In this document: positions 50,499 through 60,917 of the stretch, piece after piece
How the letters are laid out: each line of letters begins with the position of its first letter
Numbering within the stretch: the first letter of the stretch is position 1
Assembly: GCF_019977195.1 (NCBI RefSeq)
Contig: NZ_AP024643.1
Location: 4,774,001-4,838,000, forward strand
DNA: 64,000 bases
DNA from: Arthrobacter sp. StoSoilA2
GTDB lineage: Bacteria; Actinomycetota; Actinomycetes; Actinomycetales; Micrococcaceae
Direction of reading: 5' to 3'
Translations under genes and position numbers: made by a program
The notes under the pieces: generated by a model
Seen by the model: only the letters and a program-made list of their open reading frames with translations
The model's database searches: none
What the model was told of the DNA's origin: nothing

Positions 50499-52343
50499 AT
50501 GACCCACCTAAATCTGGCAACAACACCTGACGGAATCCAGTACCGCGACCTGAACGGGAACGGGATCATGGACCCCTTTGAGGACCCGCGGAGAACACCC
50601 GAAGAGCGCACCGAAGACCTTCTCAACCGGCTCTCGTTAGACGAAAAAATCGGCCTCATGTTTCAGACCGTCATCGAATCAGGACCAGGCGGCTCCTTGC
50701 TGGAGACAGCCGGGCACATCAGCAAATCACCAACCTCGGTAGTGGTTCTGGCGAAGAACATGACCCACTTCAATGTCCACGGACTCGACGACGCACGCGA
50801 AGCCGCCCGGTGGAACAACGCCCTGCAAAAACTCGCAGCTCAAACGCCTCACGGAATTCCCGTCACAATCTCCACGGACCCTCGCCACGCATTCGCCGAA
50901 AACGTCGGCGTCGGATTTTCCGCAGGCCCGTTTTCGCAATGGCCGGAAGGGCTGGGCCTGGCCGCGATCGATGAACCTGAAACCACCCGCCATTTCGCCG
51001 AGATCGCCCGTGCCGAATACACTGCGGTCGGAATCCGTGCTGCGCTTCACCCGCAAATCGACTTAGCCACCGAGCCCCGATGGGGGCGGCAACTGCAAAC
51101 TTTCGGTTCCCGCCTCGATCGGGTCATAGCCCATACGGCCGCCTACCTGGACGGCTTCCAAGGCGCCACGCTCGGTCCCGGCAGCGTGTCCTGCACGACT
51201 AAACACTTCCCGGGCGGGGGACCGCAAAAGGACGGCGAGGACGCCCACTTCCCCTACGGTCGCGAACAGGTGTACCCGGGCGGCCGATTCGAAGACCATC
51301 TGGCACCTTTTAGGACTGCCATCGAGCATGACACCGCGGCCATCATGCCGTACTACGGGATGCCGGTGGGTCTTGAAATAAACGGACAACCGGTGGAAGA
51401 AGTAGGTTTCGGCTACAACCGCCAGATACTTCAGGAACTCCTGCGCGAGGACCTCGGCTTTGAAGGTGTCATTGTGACGGACTGGGAACTCGTCAACGAC
51501 AACGTTATTGGCGACCAGGTCCTACCCGCCCGGGCCTGGGGAGTAGAACACCTCGACGCCCGGGGCCGCATGTTGAAAATCCTTGAAGCAGGAGCGGACC
51601 AGTTCGGCGGCGAAGAATGCGTCGAAATCCTCCGCAGCCTGGTCGATGAAGGTCTCGTCGCGGAATCCCGGATCGACGCTTCGGCTCGACGACTGCTGCT
51701 GGTGAAGTTCCGGCTTGGGCTTTTCGACAACCCCTTCGTCGACGAAGATACAGCGGCCCGCGTCGTTGGCAGCCCGCAACACCGTGCCGCGGGCGAGCTG
51801 GCGCAATCACGCTCCGTTTGTGTCCTCGAGAACAAGCTCCACGGAACTGAACCGACCCTTCCCGTTGCGCCGGGCCAACGTCTCTACATAGAGGGAATCG
51901 ATCCCGCCATAGCCGGCACGCTCGGAACCATCGTCCCCACGCCGGAGGAAGCAGATCTAGCAATTATCAGAATCGCCGCACCATTCGACGCCAGAGACGA
52001 CCTTTTCCTCGAATCATTCTTTCACCAGGGAGGGCTTGAATTCCGGCCCGGCCTCATCTACCGACTGAACGCGATATCCTCCCGCATACCCCTGATCGTG
52101 GATGTCGCCCTTGACCGTGGCGCCATCCTTACCCCGATCTCAACGATCACATCCGCGCTCACGGCCAGTTTTGGAGTATCCGATTCTGCACTATCGCGGG
52201 TCCTCAGTGGCGAAATCACACCAGTCGGACGGCTGCCAATCGCACTGCCAATGGCAATGAATGACGTCCGGACCGTCGCTCCGGACACTGGCCTCGCAGC
52301 CGATAAATGTCTTTACCCGGCCGGACACAAAGCACTTCTGTAA
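50499..52343 (+). CDS. GH3 family glycoside hydrolase, second copy
   Basis: This 614-residue enzyme starts with a calcium-loop-like DLNGNGIMDPFEDP, then the GH3 barrel with SCTTKHFPGGGP (substrate Lys-His) and nucleophile Asp in GVIVTDWELV. A short C-terminal sandwich domain follows. The fibronectin-like tail of the 43513 copy is absent. No signal peptide is seen. It is probably a beta-glucosidase acting on a different linkage or aglycone. Confidence 0.9.
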   Translation: MTHLNLATTPDGIQYRDLNGNGIMDPFEDPRRTPEERTEDLLNRLSLDEKIGLMFQTVIESGPGGSLLETAGHISKSPTSVVVLAKNMTHFNVHGLDDAREAARWNNALQKLAAQTPHGIPVTISTDPRHAFAENVGVGFSAGPFSQWPEGLGLAAIDEPETTRHFAEIARAEYTAVGIRAALHPQIDLATEPRWGRQLQTFGSRLDRVIAHTAAYLDGFQGATLGPGSVSCTTKHFPGGGPQKDGEDAHFPYGREQVYPGGRFEDHLAPFRTAIEHDTAAIMPYYGMPVGLEINGQPVEEVGFGYNRQILQELLREDLGFEGVIVTDWELVNDNVIGDQVLPARAWGVEHLDARGRMLKILEAGADQFGGEECVEILRSLVDEGLVAESRIDASARRLLLVKFRLGLFDNPFVDEDTAARVVGSPQHRAAGELAQSRSVCVLENKLHGTEPTLPVAPGQRLYIEGIDPAIAGTLGTIVPTPEEADLAIIRIAAPFDARDDLFLESFFHQGGLEFRPGLIYRLNAISSRIPLIVDVALDRGAILTPISTITSALTASFGVSDSALSRVLSGEITPVGRLPIALPMAMNDVRTVAPDTGLAADKCLYPAGHKALL

Positions 52344-52514
52344 ACGGCTCCCTCGGGGCCACCCACCCGTTCATCCCGACGCCCCACCAGTCCAAGGGCT
52401 CTTGACCCCGGCTCCCCTGCAACTGCTGGATGCTGCATCGAGCTTGGCATGCGTCCGCCGTAGCGCCCCTCGCTTCGCCTCGCACCGCCGCACTCGGTGC
52501 GGTGAAAGGAACAC

Positions 52515-52751
52515 ATGGAAATCACGACCGGAGAGCTGGAACAGCCCGGCATGCTGGAGGTACAGGTCAAGGACGCCTCTGAGGTGGATAACGCTCTGGA
52601 AGAGGCGATATCCGTCGTGCAGAAGGCCGCACGCAAGCACCGGATAGGGATCCTCGTGACACGGATCGAGACGGGCAGATATATCGTGCGTGCTCATCCC
52701 GCTGTCCCCTTCGGGTTGATCCGCCAGCGACACGACGACGCCAGTAGATAG
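52515..52751 (+). CDS. Small protein of unknown function
   Basis: The 78-residue protein opens MEITTGELEQPGMLEVQVKD and ends in an Arg/His-rich segment. The pattern suggests a mixed alpha/beta fold with LEEAISVVQKAARKH as helix. GAAAGGA lies 6 nt before the ATG, which supports translation. It sits alone between GH3 and GH10. No family was recognised. Confidence 0.6.
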   Translation: MEITTGELEQPGMLEVQVKDASEVDNALEEAISVVQKAARKHRIGILVTRIETGRYIVRAHPAVPFGLIRQRHDDASR

Positions 52752-53188
52752 ACCCCAAGGCAATCGGCATACCCGGAAAGCACGTCCGGAACACGACTGC
52801 GCCGACCCCGACGACACAGACAATGGCGGGTTCACAGGTTCCGCGCTGAACCTCGGGAGGCAGATCAGGGGCCTCTTCCTCCGGATCGGGGCCTCTGACC
52901 CCCGCGCCCTGCGCAAGAACCCCACGCATGTCTTCAGCGCTTCAAATCAACGTGCGCAGGCAAGCAAACAAAAGAAATTGTTGCACCCGTCACAATTTCG
53001 GGTTACCTTTTCACCACCGAAGCAGAACTCGCTGCCGCCGCCTTACCCGGCCGCGGCGGAATGGCACGGCTGCCCCCACCCGGGGTCAGAAACCATCCCA
53101 GCGCACCGGAAGCTGGCTCGTATTTCGAGCAGTCACCTTGCGGCCGAACGCGCTGTTGGCAGTCACTTACTCGAAGGAAGTCGCCCCA
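52752..53188. other. GH10 upstream region
   Basis: About 437 nt without a recognised gene. It holds the inverted repeat at 52974-52999 and probably a promoter, so the GH10 transcript likely begins here. Confidence 0.5.
52974..52999. promoter_or_regulatory. Inverted repeat operator candidate upstream of GH10
   Basis: GAAATTGT and ACAATTTC are perfect 8-bp arms around a 10-nt spacer, about 190 nt before the GH10 start. This is the clearest of the three related sites in the glycoside locus. Confidence 0.6.
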
Positions 53189-54382
53189 ATGAAGACGCGA
53201 AAAACTCTAGCCATGCTCGCCACGGTCAGTCTTGGCCTGACGATGTCGGCATTCGCCAGCCAGGCTGCAACCGCCACGACGACGCCAAGCCCAACCTCAG
53301 ACGCGCTTCCCGCAGTGGGGGCCGAGGGTGGCATCGGCTCGCTCCGGGAGGAGGCCGCGAAGGCTGGCCTCATCATCGGATCCGGTTCAATCAAGGGCAT
53401 GACATCAACGGCCGATGGCCGGCCCTCGAACTACCTGGCAGAACCTCAGTTCGCGGAGGTGCTGGCCGAGCAGTTCAACAGCCTGTCCCCCGAGAACGAC
53501 CTGAAGTGGCAATTCGTTGAGCCGCAAGAGGGCATCTTCGACTTCGAGGGCCTGGACCGACTGGCAGCCTTCGGTAAAGCGAACGACATGCAGGTCAAGG
53601 GCCACGGCCTGATCTCGGGTTGCTGCAACCCCGATTACCTTGTATCTAAGGTCAATGACCCTGTCGCGTTCCGCGCCGCCATGGTCAATCACTTCAATAC
53701 GATCATGAAGCGCTACAAGAACAAGATGGACCGCTGGGACGTCGTAACCGAGGCGCTGGAGACGATGGGTGGGGGCCTTCAGCACAACGACTTCTACAAC
53801 GCCCTCGGCCCAGGCTACATCGCAGACGCGTTCCGGATCGCCCATGATGCGGACCCGAAGGCCAAGCTGTTCCTGAACGAAAACCTTGTGGAATCACTCC
53901 CAGGGAAGCGGCAGGAACTGTACGACCTCGTTTCCGGTCTCGTTGCCGACGGGGTGCCGATCAACGGCGTGGCCTTGCAGATGCACGAAACACTCCAGGG
54001 GCCTCCGCCCGGAGCCATCACCGAGATGACCAACTTCTTCCACGGCCTGCGACTCGAAGTCTCCATCGCGGAACTGGACGTGCACACATACGACCCCGTC
54101 TCCCAAGCAAAGATCTACGGCAACATCGTCACTGAGGCGCTCAACGCCGGCATCAAGGAAATCAGCGTCTGGGGCTTCACGGACAAGCACCTCTACACAT
54201 GGCTCCCGGGAGCGAAACCGTGCCTGTTCGACGAGAACTACAACCCCAAGCCGGCGTACTTCGCCGTTCGTGATGCCCTGCGGAACTACGTGGAGAAGAC
54301 GGAACCACTCAAGTACCCGCTCGGCAAACTACCCAAGCAGCCTGTCAGCAAACCCTCCAACACCAGCGACTTGCAACTGTAG
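53189..54382 (+). CDS. Divergent secreted GH10 family glycoside hydrolase
   Basis: The 397-residue protein has an N-terminal signal peptide (MKTRKTLAMLATVSLGLTMS with an Ala-rich cleavage region). The GH10 barrel aligns through FNSLSPENDLKW, VKGHGLI, acid/base Glu188 in DRWDVVTEAL, nucleophile Glu295 in AELDVHT and WGFTDKHLYTWLP. The normally invariant Asn before the acid/base is Thr187, and the usual WHSQ loop is replaced by SGCCN. This implies altered substrate specificity or catalysis; plain xylanase activity should not be assumed. ATG at 53189 follows GAAGGAA. Confidence 0.85.
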   Translation: MKTRKTLAMLATVSLGLTMSAFASQAATATTTPSPTSDALPAVGAEGGIGSLREEAAKAGLIIGSGSIKGMTSTADGRPSNYLAEPQFAEVLAEQFNSLSPENDLKWQFVEPQEGIFDFEGLDRLAAFGKANDMQVKGHGLISGCCNPDYLVSKVNDPVAFRAAMVNHFNTIMKRYKNKMDRWDVVTEALETMGGGLQHNDFYNALGPGYIADAFRIAHDADPKAKLFLNENLVESLPGKRQELYDLVSGLVADGVPINGVALQMHETLQGPPPGAITEMTNFFHGLRLEVSIAELDVHTYDPVSQAKIYGNIVTEALNAGIKEISVWGFTDKHLYTWLPGAKPCLFDENYNPKPAYFAVRDALRNYVEKTEPLKYPLGKLPKQPVSKPSNTSDLQL

Positions 54383-54426
54383 TCCCAAAATGGACGCGGC
54401 AGCTGATTGTGCACCGGCCGCCCGGT

Positions 54427-54474
54427 GACACCCGTTGTGGTGCGTGGTCGCACTAACGCACCACAACGAGTGTC
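54427..54474. terminator. Hairpin terminator after GH10
   Basis: An 18-bp stem (GACACCCGTTGTGGTGCG against its near-complement, one mismatch) with a 12-nt loop starts 45 nt after the GH10 stop. It is followed by TCCTTCCT. Confidence 0.75.
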
Positions 54475-55775
54475 CTTCCTGCACAGCGGTAGAGCATCCA
54501 AGGGGTGATGGCGCCCGGGAAATCTCATCCCCTCGTAGTAGTAAGCCTTCAGTCGAGTCGGCCGGCAGCGAAATGGGAGCTAGGGTCTAGTCGACGCTGG
54601 GAACCCACGCCGTCGCCAGGAAATTGGAATCCGTCCGCCGCCACCCAATGACGCTCTCCGGCCCGGGTAGGACTCACGCCGGGCTCACCCTGGTAACGCG
54701 CAGGTTGGAGAGGTGCGACGACGGTTCTCCGGACTCTCCGAGCTTCAGCCCCGCGCTATGCACACAGTCCCGTGCCGCGGCCAAAGCATAAGTATCAGAG
54801 GAAGCGTCTTGGCCAGAAGCCCCCGCCTTGGTTATTTACACCCCAAACTGACGTCAAGGTGGTCTGACGTGGGGCGGACTTGGCTAGCGGCGAGACTCTC
54901 ATATTTATCAGGGGTCCGACCAGTCAGGATGTGTGCATGCCTACCGAACGGCTCGAAGTGGACTCATCAAGTCCGTGTTCTTTGGGCTACTTCCCTGTTC
55001 GCGGGCCCTGCTCCATCTCATTTTCTTACCATTCGACTGTCGGGATGAGATGGAAGAAGATGATGAGCGGCCGTCCGGGAAACCGAATTCAGTTCGATTC
55101 TGACGCAAGCGTCGGCACCGTGACTGTTCTATTCGAGGTTGGTGACGGTACTGGAGTGCACTTCGCCGGTGGCCTGATCGACGTCGAACCGTCGCAGGTC
55201 CCGCGCCCGACGGCCTCAGCGGCCAGTTGGGCGAGTTTCAGCGCGTTGGCGGCGCAGTCGGACTCCGCCCCTCTCAGATAGCAGTGGTCGATGACGGCGT
55301 CCGGGACGATCCTGCCGCCCAATGGTCGGGTTGTTCAGCCTTCCGGACCACCATCGTTGCCGCGCTCGTTCGACCGCGCTGGACCGGCTGGTCTCGACGT
55401 CGACCACATCGACTTCCTCGGGAGCTTCGTGCGGCCTAATGGCTAAGAATCGCAGAATGTTCGTAAAATGGGATGAGTTCTCTCTAAGTCATCCCTGCAT
55501 TCGGTGACCGTCAGTAGTGCTAATTGTCGCTACGGCGTGGAGCGCCTTGGCGATGGTTGGTGGGGCGAATGTTGGCTTGAAACACTCGCCCCACGGAACC
55601 GTAAGTGGTTCAGTTCAGCCTGCGCATGGCTTTGCTGGGGAGCTAACGACTTCGCAGTGCAGGATGCCAGCCGGGGAAGATCGCCCGGACCTGTCGAGAT
55701 ACGATCCGGGTACTCTTTCCAATGGGAGCCGCAGCGGAAGAGGGCTAGTGCTGGCATTCCCGTCACTGGTCTGCC
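54475..55775. other. Long stretch without a recognisable gene
   Basis: About 1.3 kb with short frames in several directions but none with both a ribosome site and a recognisable family. A minus-strand frame at 55089-55322 (VIDHCYLRGAESDCAANALK) looks protein-like and could be a decayed gene fragment. Nothing firm can be assigned. Confidence 0.5.
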
Positions 55776-57122
55776 CTACAGGGTTGATACTTTCGCCTGC
55801 TTCGGAGGATTGGGAATGTGCATGCGCTCGGAGGCCAGCATGAGGTTCGACGCATTTGCTGCCGTGAATGCGGATTCTATTGCACCGTCAATCCACCCGG
55901 CCCAGCCGGAGGCCAAGTCTGAATTGGCGAAGTGAACGCGCCCGTGGGGTACTTGAAGATGGTTGGAGTACTTCATGACTTGGCCTGGCCGGTACGCCAT
56001 CCACGTTCCCAAAGAGAATTCGTCTTTGTTCCAGTCGTGCGAGTCCACCGCGAGGACGGTTGCTTCGGGGAGGAATTGGCGTACGGCATTGGTAACGGCG
56101 TCCAGGTCCGTTGCATCAATGTCAGCTTCGGCGCTGGCGAAGCAGCAAAGGTAGGTCCCGTCTTCGGTTGTGTATTCCGATGCAATCCATTTGAATGTGG
56201 TGTCGATGCCGATGCCGTAGAAGTCGTTTTCCAACTTGGGCACAAGTGCCCAGACTTTCACGGACTGTCCTGCTTGCTTTTCGGTGGCCATGGCACGGTG
56301 CGCGTGGGGGAGTTCGGGGACGAAGTTGATTCGTTCCCAGGTGTTGACGGGGGCGGTTACGATGATGGACCTGGCGAGGATCGTCTGGCCGTCCCGGGTA
56401 ACGACTCGTACTTGCGCACCCTCATCCGCGATCGATGCCACAGCCGTGTCGTAGCGCACCTCGGTTTCAGCTTCGGCGAGGATGTGTTCGATAAGACTCT
56501 TCGTTCCCCCGACGAATTTGTCAGTCAGCAGGGTGTACCAGCCCACGGAGCTTCCGAAGCCGCTCACCCAGGAGATGACGTGAAGGGCGGAGAGCTCTTG
56601 AGGGTAGGCGCCGAAGTAGAAGGTGGGCCAGGCCAGAAGGAAGTCGCGTGTCTTGGCCGGGACGTTGAGGGCATCAACGTAAGCCGAGAACGGTATGTCC
56701 AGGTCTTCCAAACCTGGTTGCCCAAGGGGTGCTTCATAAAAGCGGATGCGGTCTGCGTCCTTGTCGATCTGCACGATGGCGTGCTCGAGCGCGGCCCATT
56801 CGTCGGCTGGGATGGGGAAGGCCGTGTTCAGCATCTCACCGTTGAGGCCCCAGCCAAAGTTTGATGCCACGGGGCTTTGGAACGTCTGGACCTTATAGCG
56901 TTCCAGCTCCGCCTGTACGAACTTCTGCTGGTCGGGGGCAATCCAGGTGCCGCCGATTTCAACTCCCTGGTCTGTTCCCTGGAACTTCCTGTACCAGGTG
57001 CGTCCGCCGAGGCGTTCGCGGCCTTCGAGCACAAGCACGGACTTCCCGTCAGCCCTTGATTCGCGGGCTGCGATTGCACCAGCGAATCCACATCCAACGA
57101 CAACGACATCAAATGACTCCAT
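55776..57122 (-). CDS. Flavin-containing monoamine oxidase family protein
   Basis: The protein is about 448 residues. Its FAD-binding N-terminus is VVVVGCGFAGAIAARESRADG, with the ERLGGRTW block and the C-terminal GWAGWIDGAIESAF motif of amine oxidases. It oxidatively deaminates an amine (putrescine- or tyramine-oxidase-like). ATG at 57122 is chosen because GAGGAG lies 9 nt upstream; the ATG three codons earlier abuts that site. The APC permease upstream on the same strand may import the amine. Confidence 0.87.
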   Translation of the reverse strand: MESFDVVVVGCGFAGAIAARESRADGKSVLVLEGRERLGGRTWYRKFQGTDQGVEIGGTWIAPDQQKFVQAELERYKVQTFQSPVASNFGWGLNGEMLNTAFPIPADEWAALEHAIVQIDKDADRIRFYEAPLGQPGLEDLDIPFSAYVDALNVPAKTRDFLLAWPTFYFGAYPQELSALHVISWVSGFGSSVGWYTLLTDKFVGGTKSLIEHILAEAETEVRYDTAVASIADEGAQVRVVTRDGQTILARSIIVTAPVNTWERINFVPELPHAHRAMATEKQAGQSVKVWALVPKLENDFYGIGIDTTFKWIASEYTTEDGTYLCCFASAEADIDATDLDAVTNAVRQFLPEATVLAVDSHDWNKDEFSLGTWMAYRPGQVMKYSNHLQVPHGRVHFANSDLASGWAGWIDGAIESAFTAANASNLMLASERMHIPNPPKQAKVSTL

Positions 57123-57884
57123 TTTGGTCATCTCCTCTTTGTTGTTACTTCAGCGACGAGCCAGCCCGTCAACAGACTGTTCACGGCGATTGTTAATCGG
57201 ACGTGGCAGGCTGGCGGGGTCCCGGCTGATGGTTTTGAGACCACAGATGGCCTCAACTCTTGGGTTCATAGTTGGCAAACACTCATAGTTAAGTCCGTCT
57301 GCCGTTTGGCCGATCTGCGACAGCCTTGCTGCAGCGGCGTGCTGGCTAGTAGTTCGCTGCATCTTCGCGAAACAGGTACACATAGACTGAACTATCTATG
57401 ACCGAACTTCACGTGTTTCCGCACGCCGACTTCGATCTCTCGCGGGGCAGGGCCAAGGAACCAGCGTGGCCCACACCCATCCATCAGTGATCTCCTTCAG
57501 TAGCTCTTAATGTGATTCACCTTACGCCTAAGCGAGGACCCTCCGAATAGTACGTTTGCAAGAATTTCAGTGCCATATCCGGCATGTGTAACAAGTTATT
57601 CGCAGTTGGGTCCACGGTGGCTTTCTGATCCACCGTACTCAGTGAGGCGCGGTCATACGATGTGACAACTTTGGCCCTTGTCGACGTGGAAACGCGGGAC
57701 GAGTATCGACATGCTCTTCTATGAGGGCTGCATCCGTGACAGGAGCCTTTTGGGGCACGTCTGGTTGGCTGATTTCTTGTACCTGCGCATGACTGAGGGC
57801 CAGGCAAACGCTTGCGCGTCGACACTGGCCCTTCAGCGGGAGGTGTTCGTCGATTTGAGAGGCCTCGAGGGGCAGCTGGCCGGG
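57123..57884. other. Intergenic region between amine oxidase and permease genes
   Basis: No full gene was seen. A 28-codon frame at 57399 (MTELHVFPHADFDLSRGRAK) reads like a truncated gene start, but no family was recognised. The rest is short, mutually inconsistent frames. Confidence 0.5.
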
Positions 57885-59354
57885 TTAGGCTCCCTGCCGG
57901 CCGATTCGGGCGTAGACCCCGGGGTTCTTTCTGCGATAGATCAGAGCGAGAGCGATACCTGCTATGAGCGAACCATAGAACAACGTCAGAAGTATGCCGG
58001 CCAGGACCTCATTGCCCCCGATCAAAAGGGCTATGTTCTGCGTACCGATCACGGCCACCACGGCAAACCCGATAGCGGCCAGACCTGGGGCCAGCAAGCT
58101 CCTCCATACCCCCACCTGATACTGCGGATTCCGGCGGAAGTAGACGATGACAGCAACGCTGGTGAGAAGCATCAGGAGGATCAGCGGATAAGCAGCGATC
58201 CCTTCGAGAATGCCGAACAAGGACGTTCCATCTACTCCGGCAATTGCCAGTACCGCGATGAAGACCAGAGCGACAAGACTCGTGGCAAGTGAGGCCACAT
58301 GGGGGGAACCATGCTTCACGTGGATCCTCCGTAGAGATGCATGGAACACGTGGTCCATGCTCAGGGAGTACATGTACCTGGCACTGATATTGTGCGTGGC
58401 AATCATGGCCGCGAAAATGCTGGTGCACACCAGGGCCAGGACGACATCGAAGGCGATCTTGCCAAGGTAAAGTGCGACGGCCCCGGTGGCGGTTCCGCTC
58501 GGGTCTTCTGCAGATGCGGCAACGACGCTGCTTGCCCCCACTCCGGTGATAAGGGCCCAGGCACTGATCGCATACATGGATCCCATGGACAAGATGGAGA
58601 TGTAAGTTGCCCGCGGGATCGTACGTTCTGGATTGCGCGCCTCTTCGCGGAAGACTGCCGTAGCCTCAAAACCGGCGTAACACATGACGCCCAGCAGAGC
58701 AGCCAGGCCCACGTTTCCGGAGAAAATGTTCGACGGCAGGAAAGGCGCAGCGCTCACACCCTCGGGCCCGCCATTGACGAACGAAGCCACGTCGAAGGCA
58801 ACGATGATGACAACTTCGAAGATCATGAAGACGGTCAATATTTTGGCCGAGAGGGAGATTTCAACGTAACCGAGCACTCCGACGATGGCGATCAAGACGA
58901 AGGTGTACACCCACCATTGGATGTCAGGTCCTGAGAACACGTCTGTGACCAACGACTCCAGGGATACGCCACCAAATGCGAACGCGCCTGCGAGGAAAAA
59001 GAAGTAAGCCAGAAGGGCCAGGAACGATGCGCCGAGTCCGAGCGGTTTGCCGAGTCCTGCAGTGATATATGCGTAGAACGCACCTGGATTGGACAGGCGC
59101 CTGCCCATGCTCGTGAATCCGACAGCGAAGCAAAGCACTAACGCGCACGCCGCCAAGTATGTGACGGGGGTTCCGAGTTGATTCCCGGAGCCGATGATGA
59201 AGGGTATCAGGCCCACGAAGACAGTAAGAGGCGCATTGAAGGCCAGGACGGTGAAGACAATCCCCGATGTTGTCAGATTGCCGGTAAGCCGTTTCGTCGC
59301 CACTCCCTCAGGCGGCGATTCAGGGATTTCTTTCTGTTCATTCACAGTTGTCAT
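57885..59354 (-). CDS. APC family amino acid/amine permease
   Basis: This 489-residue protein has about twelve membrane helices and the APC opening LTTSGIVFTVLAFNAPLTVF. The later FREEARNPERTIPRATYIS block is typical of the family. It should import amino acids or amines by proton symport. ATG at 59354 follows GGAGC. It is divergent from the purU cluster and upstream of the amine oxidase, so a link to amine catabolism is likely. Confidence 0.88.
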   Translation of the reverse strand: MTTVNEQKEIPESPPEGVATKRLTGNLTTSGIVFTVLAFNAPLTVFVGLIPFIIGSGNQLGTPVTYLAACALVLCFAVGFTSMGRRLSNPGAFYAYITAGLGKPLGLGASFLALLAYFFFLAGAFAFGGVSLESLVTDVFSGPDIQWWVYTFVLIAIVGVLGYVEISLSAKILTVFMIFEVVIIVAFDVASFVNGGPEGVSAAPFLPSNIFSGNVGLAALLGVMCYAGFEATAVFREEARNPERTIPRATYISILSMGSMYAISAWALITGVGASSVVAASAEDPSGTATGAVALYLGKIAFDVVLALVCTSIFAAMIATHNISARYMYSLSMDHVFHASLRRIHVKHGSPHVASLATSLVALVFIAVLAIAGVDGTSLFGILEGIAAYPLILLMLLTSVAVIVYFRRNPQYQVGVWRSLLAPGLAAIGFAVVAVIGTQNIALLIGGNEVLAGILLTLFYGSLIAGIALALIYRRKNPGVYARIGRQGA

Positions 59355-59998
59355 TTCTATGCTCCAAAAATTATGGCCGGGGTAAGCCGGGCCTTGCTGC
59401 GGAGGGAATGCAGTCGATGCCGGCATGGCTGGCCGGGCTGCGTCTCGACATGTTGTGTGCGCTGCCTACCCGTACGCTCCTCAGGATCAGCTGATGCTCG
59501 TGTTCTCTAGGTCGGCACCGGCGCCGTTAGTGGTGTACCGGCTGATCGAATGTGCGCTGGGTCTCATTTCTTACATCAAGAAAACCACCTGACCTACAGC
59601 AGACCAATAGTGGCAAGTTACATATCTTTGATTTTTTTCATACGGATGTCTAAAGCTAGCCGTGCGTTGCGGCAGGCCTGGTTCAGGCCACGGGTTTGGG
59701 ACTTCGGCGCTGGGACATGGGAACGATCCCAGAGTGATGGGCTCGGGTGTCGAGGCTGGATGGCTCCAACATTTCTTTGCCACGGGCTCACCCCCACCAC
59801 AAAATCGACGGATCCGGCATTGATATGAAAAGGATTATCTTTTGTGGCATTTTCAGCATGGCTGCAGTGGTCTTGCTCGCGTAAGTTCGAGTCTGTTCAG
59901 CTACCGGATATGGCTTGTCTATCCGATGCTCTCTTGTCAATTACCCGAGGGCGCTTCCTGGCCGCCCAGGCCGCGCACCGAAATCCTCTAGGAGTACT
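59355..59998. other. Divergent promoter region of APC permease and purU
   Basis: About 640 nt without a recognised gene. It includes AT-rich blocks around 59610-59655 and 59825-59850 suited to promoters. No clear operator palindrome was found. Confidence 0.5.
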
Positions 59999-60862
59999 GT
60001 GGAGCACGTCACCACCCGCGAAGTGATTCTTTCCCTCAGCTGCCAAGACACCGTGGGCATCGTCCACGCCGTCTCAGGCTTCCTGGTCGAACACGGTTGC
60101 AACATTCTCGCCAGCCAGCAGTTCGATGACTCGTCGATCAAACGGTTCTTCATGCGCGTCCAAGCTACCTACCCTTCCGAGGTCGCCGTTGGTGAGCTGA
60201 AGGCAGCCTTCCAGACGACGGCGGACAAGTTCGGCATGAACTGGACCATGTCCGACGCAGCCGACCGGCCCCGGGTCGCACTCCTTGTCTCCAAGGCTGA
60301 ACATTGCCTGAACGACTTGCTGTTCCGGTGGCGGTCCGGGCAACTCAAAGTCGATTTCCCTTTCATCGCATCCAACCACCAAACACTCCAACCCGTGGCC
60401 GAAGCGCACGGTATCCCCTTCTTCCACATCCCTGTGACACCCGAGACCAAAGAGGCAGCAGAAGAAAAGCTTCTTGCCTTGATCGCCGAACACCAGGTCG
60501 ATCTGACCGTCCTGGCCCGTTATATGCAGGTCCTCAGCGATGACCTCTGCAGCGAACTTGCCGGCAAGGCCATCAACATCCATCACTCTTTTCTTCCCGG
60601 CTTCAAGGGTGCCAAGCCCTATCACCAGGCGTTCGACCGCGGCGTGAAACTGGTCGGCGCCACGGCTCATTACGTGACCGCCGAGCTTGATGAAGGGCCC
60701 ATCATCGAGCAGGAAGTGCTTCGGGTTGGACATGACTACAGCCCGGCGCAACTGGCAGTCACCGGACAAGATGCTGAACGGCTAGCCCTGGCACGTGCCG
60801 TGCAATGGCATGCCGAACAGCGGGTCCTGCTGAACGGCAACCGCACTGTCGTTTTCAACTAA
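59999..60862 (+). CDS. purU: Formyltetrahydrofolate deformylase
   Basis: The 287-residue protein has an N-terminal ACT domain (TTREVILSLSCQDTVGIVHA) and a C-terminal formyl-transferase fold. Catalytic elements are Asn and His in IASNHQTL, then NIHHSFLPGFKGAKPYHQAF and the Asp in ELDEGPIIEQ. It hydrolyses 10-formyl-THF to formate and THF. GTG at 59999 follows GGAG with 4-nt spacing. Clustered with the oxidoreductase and folD, it disposes of one-carbon units from N-demethylation. Confidence 0.92.
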   Translation: MEHVTTREVILSLSCQDTVGIVHAVSGFLVEHGCNILASQQFDDSSIKRFFMRVQATYPSEVAVGELKAAFQTTADKFGMNWTMSDAADRPRVALLVSKAEHCLNDLLFRWRSGQLKVDFPFIASNHQTLQPVAEAHGIPFFHIPVTPETKEAAEEKLLALIAEHQVDLTVLARYMQVLSDDLCSELAGKAINIHHSFLPGFKGAKPYHQAFDRGVKLVGATAHYVTAELDEGPIIEQEVLRVGHDYSPAQLAVTGQDAERLALARAVQWHAEQRVLLNGNRTVVFN

Positions 60863-60917
60863 CGAATCACCCTTGCGCCCCTCGCGGTGCACCGATCAAA
60901 CAGAAGTGAGAATTCCT

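Noticed and set aside
54713..55281. Short frames in the gene-poor stretch after GH10
   Set aside because: They lack ribosome sites and recognisable sequence; at most gene debris.
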